A DNA stretch of 20,591 nucleotides, from assembly GCF_025602895.1 (NCBI RefSeq), contig NW_026516579.1, positions 1-20,591 on the forward strand, in the 5' to 3' direction. Shown piece by piece: positions 1 through 7,823 of this stretch. Under the pieces are notes generated by a model, which saw only the letters and a list, made by a program, of their open reading frames with translations, was not told the DNA's origin and made no database searches. Made by a program: the position numbers and the translations under genes. The stretch's first letter is position 1. Every line of letters starts with the position of its first letter. The DNA comes from Polychytrium aggregatum (taxonomy: Eukaryota; Chytridiomycota; Chytridiomycetes; Polychytriales).

Positions 1-86
1 AAGCCTTGGCCGATGGTACAAAATCAATCATGTCCACCCACTGCCACATCTTGGCAACAGTATCCAGCAGGCTTAGCATGAGTTGG

Positions 87-110
87 TTAGGCTTAGAGGT
101 TAGGCTCAGG
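87..110 (+). repeat. Degenerate TTAGG-like cluster
   Basis: Within 24 bases there are TTAGG (87-91), TTAG (93-96), TTAGG (100-104) and TCAGG (106-110). This resembles decayed telomere-type repeat, with the G-rich strand on plus. It is short and imperfect, and chance is a real alternative. Confidence 0.25.
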
Positions 111-740
111 TGCAGCACTTGTCCACTCTCCCTCTACATGCTCTGCCTGTTGGCCTTTGGTTTGAGTGGGAGTGTGTCTTGACTACTCGCTGAGTACCCT
201 CCGCTCTTCCATCACTGATATCACTACATAACTGCAATAACACCAATGCTGACCCTTGATTGATATGTGTGACTCTCTTGCCATCGCCACATACTGCCAC
301 CATCACTGTCCTTCCCTGCATGTGTTCAGTGAATGATGTCGCGATGCCTGGTACCATGTCCAAGTCCGAGTTCATAGTGCTCAACGGCGTCTGATGCCTT
401 CCAGAGTCCGATGCATGACGCATCGGCCTTCGAGATAATGCCACCTTACCCTGCCATCATTGGTTGGGGTAGTGGTATGCCAGAGGATGGACACAATGGC
501 ATATCATACTGACTCTATGACTAGTCAACGCAAGTGCTCTGAGGAGTAGTCTCGACCTTGGGATCGTGGGAACTCCATGCTTTGGGGCAGACAGTGCATC
601 CACGATGACGCATGCATGACTGGTGCATTGGCAATCGACTTGTCATGAACGGTGGATGAACCAATGGTCTTCGCCAGGGTTGAGACTCGGCGATGGATCA
701 TGGCATCTCCATGCACTTGTCTCATGGATGATGAGTCTGA

Positions 741-745
741 TGGGG
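741..745. repeat. Target site duplication of element 1 (left)
   Basis: TGGGG directly precedes the left LTR and is repeated directly after the right LTR at 7136-7140. Five bases is the usual duplication for Ty3/Gypsy integrases. It confirms the LTR edges and shows the element is still in its original insertion site. Confidence 0.9.
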
Positions 746-1326
746 TGTCAAGACTGGACAACGGGGCAAGCAGGGAAGTGCGCAGAGTCCTAATACAAGA
801 CTCGAACGTAGGGAGAGGAGCGGGGACTGGACTGGGACACAGAGTGTCAAGTGTAAAGCCAAAGTTTTATTCTAGATCCAAGGCTTAGGATACTAAAAAT
901 ACAAAGTGGCAAGACGAAGGCAAAAGACAGAGGCTGGTCGGAGGGCTATTTATGCGAGCGCCAAGGATCGACGCTGCAGAGCGAGGGGGCAGGAGCGAAG
1001 CAGCGGCGGGGAGGGCGAAGCAGCGAGCGAAGCAGGTGGCGGCCGTGACTCGGGATCCGTGAGTCAGCGGGCGTCAGTGGCGGCGGCATGGCGGCGCCAA
1101 GGCGTCAGCGGCGTCGAGGCGGCGTCGTGGGCGTAACCCATGACCAACAGCAAGGAAGCGGGAACGGAACACAGGACAGCGCGCGTGCTGGCGGTAAGAC
1201 AACAAGGCAGCACAGCGCGGGAAACAAACAAACAGAAGGAAGGGAAAGCACTAAGACAGGCAAACAGAAAGGAAAGGGCAAGGGTAAAGGAAGGAAGATG
1301 GGCAAAGGCAGAGGGTGTTCATGACA
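746..1326 (-). repeat. 3' LTR of element 1
   Basis: This 581-bp direct repeat matches 6555-7135 and is bounded by TG...CA. Read on the minus strand it holds a TATA-like ATAAATA (953-947), the R-region self-priming sequence (915-907) and an AATAAA poly(A) signal (871-866). A TGAGTCA bZIP-type site sits at 1060-1066. Differences from the partner LTR are scattered substitutions and single-base indels, so this insertion is older than element 2. Confidence 0.95.
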
Positions 1327-1329
1327 CTA

Positions 1330-1339
1330 CCCCCCTCTC
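1330..1339 (-). promoter_or_regulatory. Polypurine tract of element 1
   Basis: On the minus strand GAGAGGGGGG lies three bases upstream of the 3' LTR and overlaps the pol stop codon. This is the expected position of the plus-strand DNA primer of an LTR element. Confidence 0.7.
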
Positions 1340-4300
1340 AAGGCCCGAGCTCCGAGAGGGCCAGGCTTCGAGGATGAGAGGAGTGGTAGGCAGCGACAGG
1401 CTCCGGACAATGTGCAAGATTGCTGGCGGGCTCCCAGGTGCAATCCATCACCGTGTAGCCACGCCAGTGCACAAGATACTGGAGCTTACCTCGGAACAGC
1501 CTGGAGTCCAGGATCTGTTCGACTTCCCATTCGTCGTGGCCGTCGACTTGGATGGGTGGAGGGGGCGGGATCGTTCGACCTGGGATCTTGTCGTCGGCGG
1601 CAGGGCTCGAGAAGGGAGACGTGGAAGACAGGATGAATGCGCATGGACGAGGACAAGTCCAACTTGAAAGCGCGGGAACCGACTTGAGCGACGATCTTGA
1701 ACGGCCCAAGCTTGGTGTGGTCGAGCTTGGCCGTGGGTCGCTGGGTCTTGATGTTCTTGGCGGAGAGCCAGACTCGGTCTCCAACCTTGAACGGAGGGGA
1801 AGGGGAGTGGCCGGGGTCGTAGAACTTGGCTTGGGAGTCCTGGGCGAGGGCGATGTTGAACTTGAGTTCATCGTGGAGGGAGTGAATGGCTCGGGCTTGA
1901 TCGTCGGCGACGGAGGCATTCTTGGTGGTGCGGGGAAGGGCGACGGAAAAAACGAGGGTGGTAGCCGGTGTAGGCGAAGAAGGGGGAGCAGCCGAGGGTT
2001 GCTTGAGAGGTGTTGTTGTAGGTGAACTCGGCGTGAGGGAGGAAGCTGGGCCCAGTCGTCTTGCTGGAAGTTGATGAAGCAGCGGAGGTACTGCTCGAGG
2101 ATGGCGTTGACCCGCTCGGTCTGGCCGTCGGTCTGCGGATGGAACGCAGTCGACATCTTGTGCTTGATCTTGAGGCGGGTCAGGACGGCTTGGAAGAACT
2201 TGGAGGCAAAGGTAGATCCTCGGTCTGAGACGATATCGTCTGGAAGACCGTGCTTGGTGAAGACATGCTCGACAAACATCCGAGCAGTGTCCTTCGGCGT
2301 TGGCCTCGTTGCTTGACGGGACGAAGTGGGCCATCTTGGTGAAGCGGTCGACAAACACACAGATGGCTGTGTGTCCAGAGGACTCGGGAAGCTGGGTGAT
2401 GAAGTCGACCGAAACAGAAGACCAAGGGCGATCGGGAACAGGGAGCGAGGCAAGGAGTCCGTAGGGCTTGTGACGGGAGTGCTTGTTCCGCTGGCAGGTG
2501 TCGCATCCGGAGACATACTCCTTGATGTAACGACGCATGGTCGGCCAGTGGAAGGTCCGGGAGACGAGCTCGAAGGTCTTGGCGACGCCGAAGTGGCCGG
2601 CGGTCGGCGAGTCGTGGCACTCGACGAGGATCTTGCGCTTGAGCTCGGGGACATCGGGGACGCAGACGAGACCTTCAAAGAGCAGAAGGTCGTTGTCGAC
2701 GGAGTAGCCGGGACAGGAGGCAGGGTTCTTGAGGACTTGGGACAGGATCGGACCAAAGGTAGAGTCCTTCTTGAGGCTTGACTTGATGAGGACGGCGATA
2801 TCCTCAGACTCGGGGGCAACGGGAACGGCTCGGAGGGCGGAAACGAAGAGTTTTGGTGGCAGCAGGGTCTGGGTGTTCGGGGAGCTACGGGAGTCACCCC
2901 CCTCCTTAGGGAACTTGTCCTTGCGGGAGAGGGCGTCGGCGGCATTGTTGAGGGTTCCGGGTCGATACCTGATGACGAAGTTGTAGTCGCCAAGGATCTC
3001 GGACCAACGGACTTGGCGACGGCTGAGGTTGCGGGAGGTCTGGAAGTATTCAGAGGTTCTTGTGGTCGGTGACGACCTCGGTGGCTTGGGAGGAGAACTC
3101 GAGGTAGTGTCTCCATTGCTTGAAGGCTGCGACGATGGCGAGAAGTTCCTTATCATAGATTTGATAATTCATTTCTGCATCGAGCAGCTTCCGGGAGTAG
3201 AAGGCCACGGGGTGGAGGAGGCCTTCGTCGTCGCGCTGACTGAGAACAGCGCCAAGAGCATAGTCAGATGCGTCGGCTTCGATGACGCACTGACGCTCGG
3301 GGTCGAAGTGGCGGAGGACAGGACCGGTGCTCAGGCATTCCTTGAGCTTCAGGAATGACGTTTGAGCCGAGGGAGACCAGGAGAACTTGATGTCCTTCTT
3401 CAGGAGGTCCGTCAGCGGGGTGGCGATCTTGGAATAATCCTTGACGAACCGACGGTAGAAGTTCGCCAGGCCGAGGAAGACTTGGATGTCGTGGGCAGAT
3501 CGGGGGATCTCCCACTCCTGGATGGCCTTGACCTTGTCGGGATCCATGGAGATTCCATCGGGCGAGATGATGAACCCGAGGAAGGCGACGGAGGACTGGT
3601 CGAACTCACACTTTTCAAGCTTGAGTGAGAGTCCGGCGTCTTGGAGCTTGGTCAGGACTTTCTTGACATGAGCCTCGTGCTCGGCAGGATCGGAGGAGTA
3701 GATGAGGATGTCGTCCAGGTAGACGACCACGAACTGGTCAAGGTATTCTCGGAGGACATCGTTGACGAAGGCTTGGAACGAGGCAGGAGCGTTGGTCAAG
3801 CCGAACGGCATGACGTTGTACTCGAAGTGGCCGTAGCGACAGCGGAAGGCCGTCTTCCACTCTTCACCTTCAGCGATGCGCAAGAGGTTGTATGCGCCTC
3901 GCATGTCGAGCTTGGTGAAGATCTTGGCCTTGCCGAGGTTGTCGAACGTCTCGGCAATCAGGGGCAAGGGACAACGGTTCGGCACGGTGATCTTGTTCAG
4001 GGCCCGGTAGTCGACGCAGAGACGGAGGGAGCCATCCTTCTTCTTGACGAACAGGACTGGGGCACCGGCAGGGGACTCGGAACGGCGGATGAAACCCTTG
4101 GACAAGTTCTCTTGGATGTAGGTGTGGAGGGCGTCCATCTCCGGCTTGGAGAGGTTGTAGACGGGCCCAAACGACGGGGACGCACCTTCGACCAACGGGA
4201 TCGTGTGGTCGTAAGGGCGGTGCTGGGGGAGCTTGTCGGCCTCGGACTTGGAAAACACCTTGGCAAAGGACGAGTACTTGGAGGGGACAGAGGGCTCGGC

Positions 4301-5269
4301 CTTGGGCTTGGCTCCAGCGTCGACGGAGCAGAGGGACAGGACTCGGGCAGCATCCAAGAGGAACACTTCCAGGCCTTCCTTCTGGACGGCGTGCTGGAAG
4401 GGGATGCTGCCGATCAGGCTGACGCTGGGCAGGGACTGGGTCTTGGTCTTGGTCTTTGGGACGGCAGGAGGCAAGGCAGGACTGGGCTTGGGCACGGCAG
4501 GAGGCAAGGCAGGACTGGGCTTGGGCACGGCAGGAGGCAAGGCAGGGAGGATCTCGGGCTCGGCTGGGGACTCGGCTGGGGACTTGGCAGGAACGATCTT
4601 GGACTCGGGCAGGGACACGGCAGGCTCGGCGGGGACCTCAGCAGGGGACTCGGCAGGCGGCTCGGCAGGGCTGGACCTAGAGGACTGTGGCTCGGGAGAG
4701 AACGGGGAGGCCAAACTGTGGATAGAGGTGCAAGGCAAGAAAATAGAGTCATGGTGCCAGTCAAAGTAGGGCTTGTGTTTCTTGATCCAATCCATACCCA
4801 AGATGATCGGGTATGAAGCCAAGGGAATCAGCGCGAACGAGATTTGTTCATAGTGGCTGATGCCTGTGATCATAGAAACACAAACTCCAAGACTAGACTC
4901 CATCGAAGAACCATCGGCAAGAGTGATGACGAAAGAAGTTGCAAAGGTGGGGAGAGCGTGGGTTGCGGCGAATCCAGTGTCCATAAACGAAGTAACCGCG
5001 CCGGTATCGATCATGGCGGTTGCCCGTATGGACTCTGGACCGCACAGCAGAGTCACAGCGAGGGAGGGCTGACGTTGGATGTCAGGCTCGGGAGGCGAAG
5101 ACGAAGAAGCAAGAGCAGTGGAAACGGTGGCAATGGTGACGGGGGCAAGATGGCAAAAGGCAGAAGAGTGATTTACCGTGGAGACATTTACAGGAGGAAG
5201 ATTTATGACATGATTGACGCCTAGGAAAGCTCCTCCGACCTTTTCTAGGCAGAGAAGTTTTCCTGGTCG
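1338..5269 (-). pseudogene. Frameshifted Ty3/Gypsy pol (PR-RT-RH-IN-chromodomain)
   Basis: The pol frame opens at 5269, overlaps the end of gag by 25 nt in the -1 frame, and has no ATG of its own, so it was presumably made by -1 frameshifting. Domains in order: aspartic protease with canonical DTG (about 5005-4995); a Pro/Ala/Ser-rich linker (about 4690-4440); reverse transcriptase with YLDD (about 3715-3725); RNase H with DASD and DKEL; then a stop at 3050-3052. Beyond it the polyprotein continues in other frames: HHCC zinc finger, integrase core with D, D (SDRGS) and E (DGQTER), and a chromodomain (about 1540-1400) ending at 1338. The frame moves near 3051-3056, 2292-2297, 2035-2045, 1947-1952 (a run of six A) and 1603-1605, each time by one extra base. 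Integrase and chromodomain therefore cannot be translated from this copy. Sequencing error is an alternative for some of the shifts. Confidence 0.92.
4458..4545 (-). repeat. 33-bp in-frame tandem repeat in the pol linker
   Basis: Nearly three copies of a 33-bp unit encode a repeated 11-residue block of the PALPPAVPKPS type in the linker between protease and RT. The unit length is a multiple of three, so the frame is kept. The surrounding linker is also repetitive (SPAEPPAE, SPAEVPAE). It is probably an unstructured spacer expanded by slippage. Confidence 0.75.
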
Positions 5270-6483
5270 TCAAGTTTATTCACATCAACGACAGCCAAAG
5301 AAGCATCGATGGCAGCCAAGCGGGAGGATGCCTTATTGGGGCAGCGAAGGGCAATGTGCCCTTCCTGCTTGCAATAAAAGCAGCGGTTGGCAGCACGGAG
5401 GGCGGCCTTGTCCTCGGCGGTCAGCCTGCGAGCGGAGGCCTGGCTGAGGTCCATGGGCTGCGGAACGTTGAAGGCTTGAGCGGGGCGAGGAGGAGGAGCA
5501 GGAGCGAAGGGGCGAGGAGCCGGACGGAAAGGGAGAGGAGCCGGACGAGCAGGAGCAGGAGCAGGAGCGGAGCGGTGGTTGGGACGGCGGGAACGTTGGT
5601 CCTCCTGGCGGTTGTCGATGGCGATCGCCGCTTGCATGAGATCTTCGAGGTTGTCGAAGGAGCGGCGGGAGAGTTCGTCTTGAACCGAGGGCTTGAGTCC
5701 ACTCTCGAAGTGGAACATGAGAGGGTCTTGGGACCAAGTGAGGAGGTGGACGGCTTGGCGGCGGTACTCGGCGGCATAGGCGGCGGCGGAGGTGACTTGG
5801 TAAAGCCTGACCATCTCGCGAGCAGCGGCGATGGTGGGCTGGACCTGGCCAAAGGCAGCACGGAGCCACTCGGAGAAACCGGCAAAGTCACGGATGGCAG
5901 GGGGAGAGCACTCGGGGTCTCTCTCCAACTGATCGATGTACGGCTGCATGTAGTCTGCAGCAGTACCATCGAGATAGGATAAGGCGTAGAACACCTTATC
6001 CCTTTCAGTCTGGAAGAGGGGAGGGTTGGACACGAAGGCCAGTCTGCAATGCGAGAGGAAGGCATTGCAGCGGCTCGGGTCCTTACCAGAGAAGCGATCA
6101 GGGGGACCTATCTGCCTGGTGGCAGAGTTGCGACCAGCAGGGTTGTCCTCGGGGTCTTGGGCAGGATCATCGACGTCGTCAGGAACGCCGAAGTAGGGGC
6201 GACCTGCACGACGGATCGGGGCGGGAGCGGGAGCAGGAGGAGGTAGCTGGGCCTGGTAGCTGCGGAGGGCCTCCTGGACACTGGCGGCGACCACTTGGCG
6301 GACATCCTCTTCACGGCGAGCCAGGACCTGGTCCATACGATCGGTGATGCGGTTGAGCGCATCATCCTGATCGTGGAGGAACTTGGAAAAGTCCTGGAGA
6401 GAACGGGCGTTCTCGGCGGACTGGATAATGACCGCACGGATGGCCTGGAGCTCGGGCTCGGAAAGGCCAGAAGGGGAAGCCAT
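5245..6483 (-). CDS. Ty3/Gypsy Gag, element 1 (412 aa)
   Basis: This is the structural capsid and nucleocapsid precursor that forms the cytoplasmic particle in which the RNA is reverse-transcribed. I start it at the ATG at 6483 (MASPSGLSEP), about 70 bases after the 5' LTR; the same frame runs on upstream into the LTR but that part would be leader RNA. A predicted helical N-terminus (about residues 15-70) is followed by the retrotransposon Gag capsid region (about 110-270), a Pro/Ala/Arg-rich stretch and a canonical CX2CX4HX4C zinc knuckle at residues 368-381. The frame is undamaged, unlike pol. Pol follows in the -1 frame with a 25-nt overlap. No XXXYYYZ heptamer is obvious there; GGAAAAC is the nearest match. 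Confidence 0.9.
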   Translation of the reverse strand: MASPSGLSEPELQAIRAVIIQSAENARSLQDFSKFLHDQDDALNRITDRMDQVLARREEDVRQVVAASVQEALRSYQAQLPPPAPAPAPIRRAGRPYFGVPDDVDDPAQDPEDNPAGRNSATRQIGPPDRFSGKDPSRCNAFLSHCRLAFVSNPPLFQTERDKVFYALSYLDGTAADYMQPYIDQLERDPECSPPAIRDFAGFSEWLRAAFGQVQPTIAAAREMVRLYQVTSAAAYAAEYRRQAVHLLTWSQDPLMFHFESGLKPSVQDELSRRSFDNLEDLMQAAIAIDNRQEDQRSRRPNHRSAPAPAPARPAPLPFRPAPRPFAPAPPPRPAQAFNVPQPMDLSQASARRLTAEDKAALRAANRCFYCKQEGHIALRCPNKASSRLAAIDASLAVVDVNKLDDQENFSA

Positions 6484-6543
6484 TGGTAAAAGAGATAGAG
6501 AAGGGGACGGGGCAAAGGCAGGGCAAGTGGGGGGTTGTTGAAG

Positions 6544-6552
6544 GTCTTGCCA
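6544..6552 (-). promoter_or_regulatory. Primer-binding site of element 1 (self-priming type)
   Basis: Two bases after the 5' LTR the minus strand reads TGGCAAGAC. Its reverse complement GTCTTGCCA occurs in the LTR (minus strand, 6725-6717), 38 nt downstream of the start of the TATA box, i.e. near the predicted RNA 5' end. The Tf1/sushi group is known to prime minus-strand DNA with the folded 5' end of its own RNA. The 9-base match alone is modest, but element 2 has the same arrangement with the same spacing. Confidence 0.65.
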
Positions 6553-6554
6553 AG

Positions 6555-7135
6555 TGTCAAGACTGGACAACGGGGCAAGCAGGGAAGTGCGCAAGAGTCC
6601 TAATGCAAGACTCGAACGTAGGGAGAGGAGCGGGGACTGGACTGGGACACAGAGTGTCAAGTGTGAAGCCAAAGTTTTATTCTAGATCCAAGGCTTAGGA
6701 TACTAAAAATACAAAGTGGCAAGACGAAGGCAAAAGACAGAGGCTGGTCGGAGGGCTATTTATGCGAGCGCCAAGGATCGACGCTGCAGAGCGAGGGGGC
6801 AGGAGCGAAGCAGCGGCGGGGAGGGCGAAGCAGCGAGCGAAGCAGGTGGCGGCCGTGACTCGGGATCCGTGAGTCAGCGGGCGTCAGTGGCGGCGGCTTG
6901 GCGGCGCCAAGGCGTCAGGCGGCGTCGAGGCGGCGTCGTGGGCGTAACCCATGACCAACAGCAAGGGAGCGGGAACGGAACACAGGCAGCGCGCGTGCTT
7001 GCGGTAAGACAACAAGGCAGCACAGCGCGGGAAACAAACAAACAGAAGGAAGGGAAAGCACTAAGACAGGCAAACAGAAAGGAAAGGGCAAGGGTAAAGG
7101 AAGGGAGTGGGCAAAGGCAGAGGGTGTTCATGACA
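6555..7135 (-). repeat. 5' LTR of element 1 (promoter LTR)
   Basis: This 581-bp LTR has TG...CA ends and lies upstream of gag on the minus strand. It holds the TATA-like ATAAATA (6763-6757), the R-region primer sequence (6725-6717), an AATAAA-type signal and a TGAGTCA bZIP-type site (6870-6876) in U3. Transcription should start about 25-38 nt downstream of the TATA box. Confidence 0.95.
6757..6763 (-). promoter_or_regulatory. TATA box of element 1
   Basis: ATAAATA on the minus strand lies in the LTR followed by GCCC, very similar to TATAAATAGCC in the LTR of element 2. It lies 38 nt upstream of the sequence complementary to the PBS. Confidence 0.65.
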
Positions 7136-7140
7136 TGGGG
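7136..7140. repeat. Target site duplication of element 1 (right)
   Basis: TGGGG directly after the right LTR matches 741-745. Confidence 0.9.
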
Positions 7141-7566
7141 CATCCCACATGCCATTCCGACCTCACACTCCGATCATCGGGTTCGTATCTCCCCCAAACC
7201 GACTCAGATTGGGGTATCCGAGGGCGTATCTGCCGTGGGAAAGCTGCGTCTGGGGTGTCATGGGATGTGAATTGCATCATCCATGCATCGTGGATGCGTA
7301 AGGTTTGGCCATGGATGGGGAGGGTATTGGTCATCGTCGATGCTGATTCGTGCGATATCGGTGCGCAGACTGTGACGTTGATCACGATGGTCGATCACGA
7401 TGGCAGATAAGTCTGGTTGGGGCGATTCCCACGATCGTTGACGCTGGCGGCGATGCAGACTGGGAAACGATAAATACGGCAGCGAGGAAGACCAGCTTGA
7501 CTGACATCGCCAATGCGAGTTTCGGATCGCCAACGCGGGATCGGATCGTGAAACACAGGTTCATCG
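7141..7566. other. Gene-free stretch between element 1 and the LINE
   Basis: No protein family is recognisable on either strand. The stretch is rich in GATC/CGAT words and includes a short local duplication (CGATCACGATGG-like, about 7380-7402). The homology between the two LINE 5' ends stops at 7567. This stretch is therefore either the flank of the LINE insertion, or extra 5' UTR that the second copy at 20553 lacks. No telomere-type repeat abuts 7567, unlike at 20552. Confidence 0.5.
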
Positions 7567-7578
7567 CACATCGAGTTC

Positions 7579-7718
7579 TCTGCTCCTGCCGCACCTATCC
7601 TGCTCCTGCTGCACCTGTCCTGCTCTTGCTGCACCTGTCCTGCTCTTGCTGCACCTGTCCTGCTCTTGCTGCACCTGTCCTGCTCCTGCTGCACCTGTAT
7701 TGCTCTTGCTGCACCGTG
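7579..7718 (+). repeat. LINE 5' UTR monomers, 7 x 20 bp
   Basis: Seven head-to-tail 20-bp units of the type CCTGCTCTTGCTGCACCTGT occupy 7579-7718. The middle ones are nearly identical; the first and last are diverged. The partial LINE at the right end begins with the same first unit. Tandem 5' monomers act as promoters in mouse L1; whether these do is not known. They end about 105 bases before the ORF1 ATG. Confidence 0.9.
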
Positions 7719-7823
7719 TGGCCTGCACCACACTGCTTTCACCTCTGTGTTTGTTCCAGCTCTGCCCCTCCAGTTCCCCGCCCTCGCTCCCACACTCCCT
7801 GTCCCCTTCCCCACTGCTGAGCG

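Larger units (their letters stand above)
1..745. other. Left flank without a recognisable gene
   Basis: No frame here shows a protein family I recognise. The longest open stretch is on the minus strand (about 106-444). It has no conserved motif, so I do not call it a gene. The sequence is rich in CATG/GATG words but has no clear tandem or inverted repeat apart from the weak TTAGG-like cluster near 87-110. It ends in TGGGG, the target site of element 1. It may be subtelomeric or decayed transposon sequence, but this is not shown. Confidence 0.5.
746..7135 (-). mobile_element. Ty3/Gypsy chromovirus, element 1 (6390 bp)
   Basis: This is a complete LTR retrotransposon read on the minus strand: 5' LTR (7135-6555), PBS, gag, pol (protease, RT, RNase H, integrase, chromodomain), polypurine tract, 3' LTR (1326-746). 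The domain order with integrase after RNase H and a C-terminal chromodomain places it in the chromovirus branch of Ty3/Gypsy. The two LTRs are both 581 bp but differ at roughly ten places, including several 1-base indels. Five +1 shifts break pol after the RT, so this copy should not make an active integrase by itself. It could still be mobilised in trans because LTRs, PBS and PPT are present. Confidence 0.95.

Noticed and set aside
106..444. Possible 112-codon minus-strand gene
   Set aside because: No recognisable domain, no promoter or splice evidence, and length within chance for this composition.
3641..4816. Plus-strand open frame (391 codons) in element 1
   Set aside because: Antisense to the protease-linker-RT region; the Gly/Leu/Arg repeats come from the 33-bp tandem repeat read on the wrong strand.
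746..7135. Endogenous retrovirus with an envelope gene
   Set aside because: Pol is followed directly by the PPT and LTR; there is no room for env, and the chromodomain marks a chromovirus retrotransposon.
7599..7718. CRISPR-like array of 20-bp repeats
   Set aside because: Units are directly adjacent with no spacers, lie in a LINE 5' UTR, and the host is eukaryotic.
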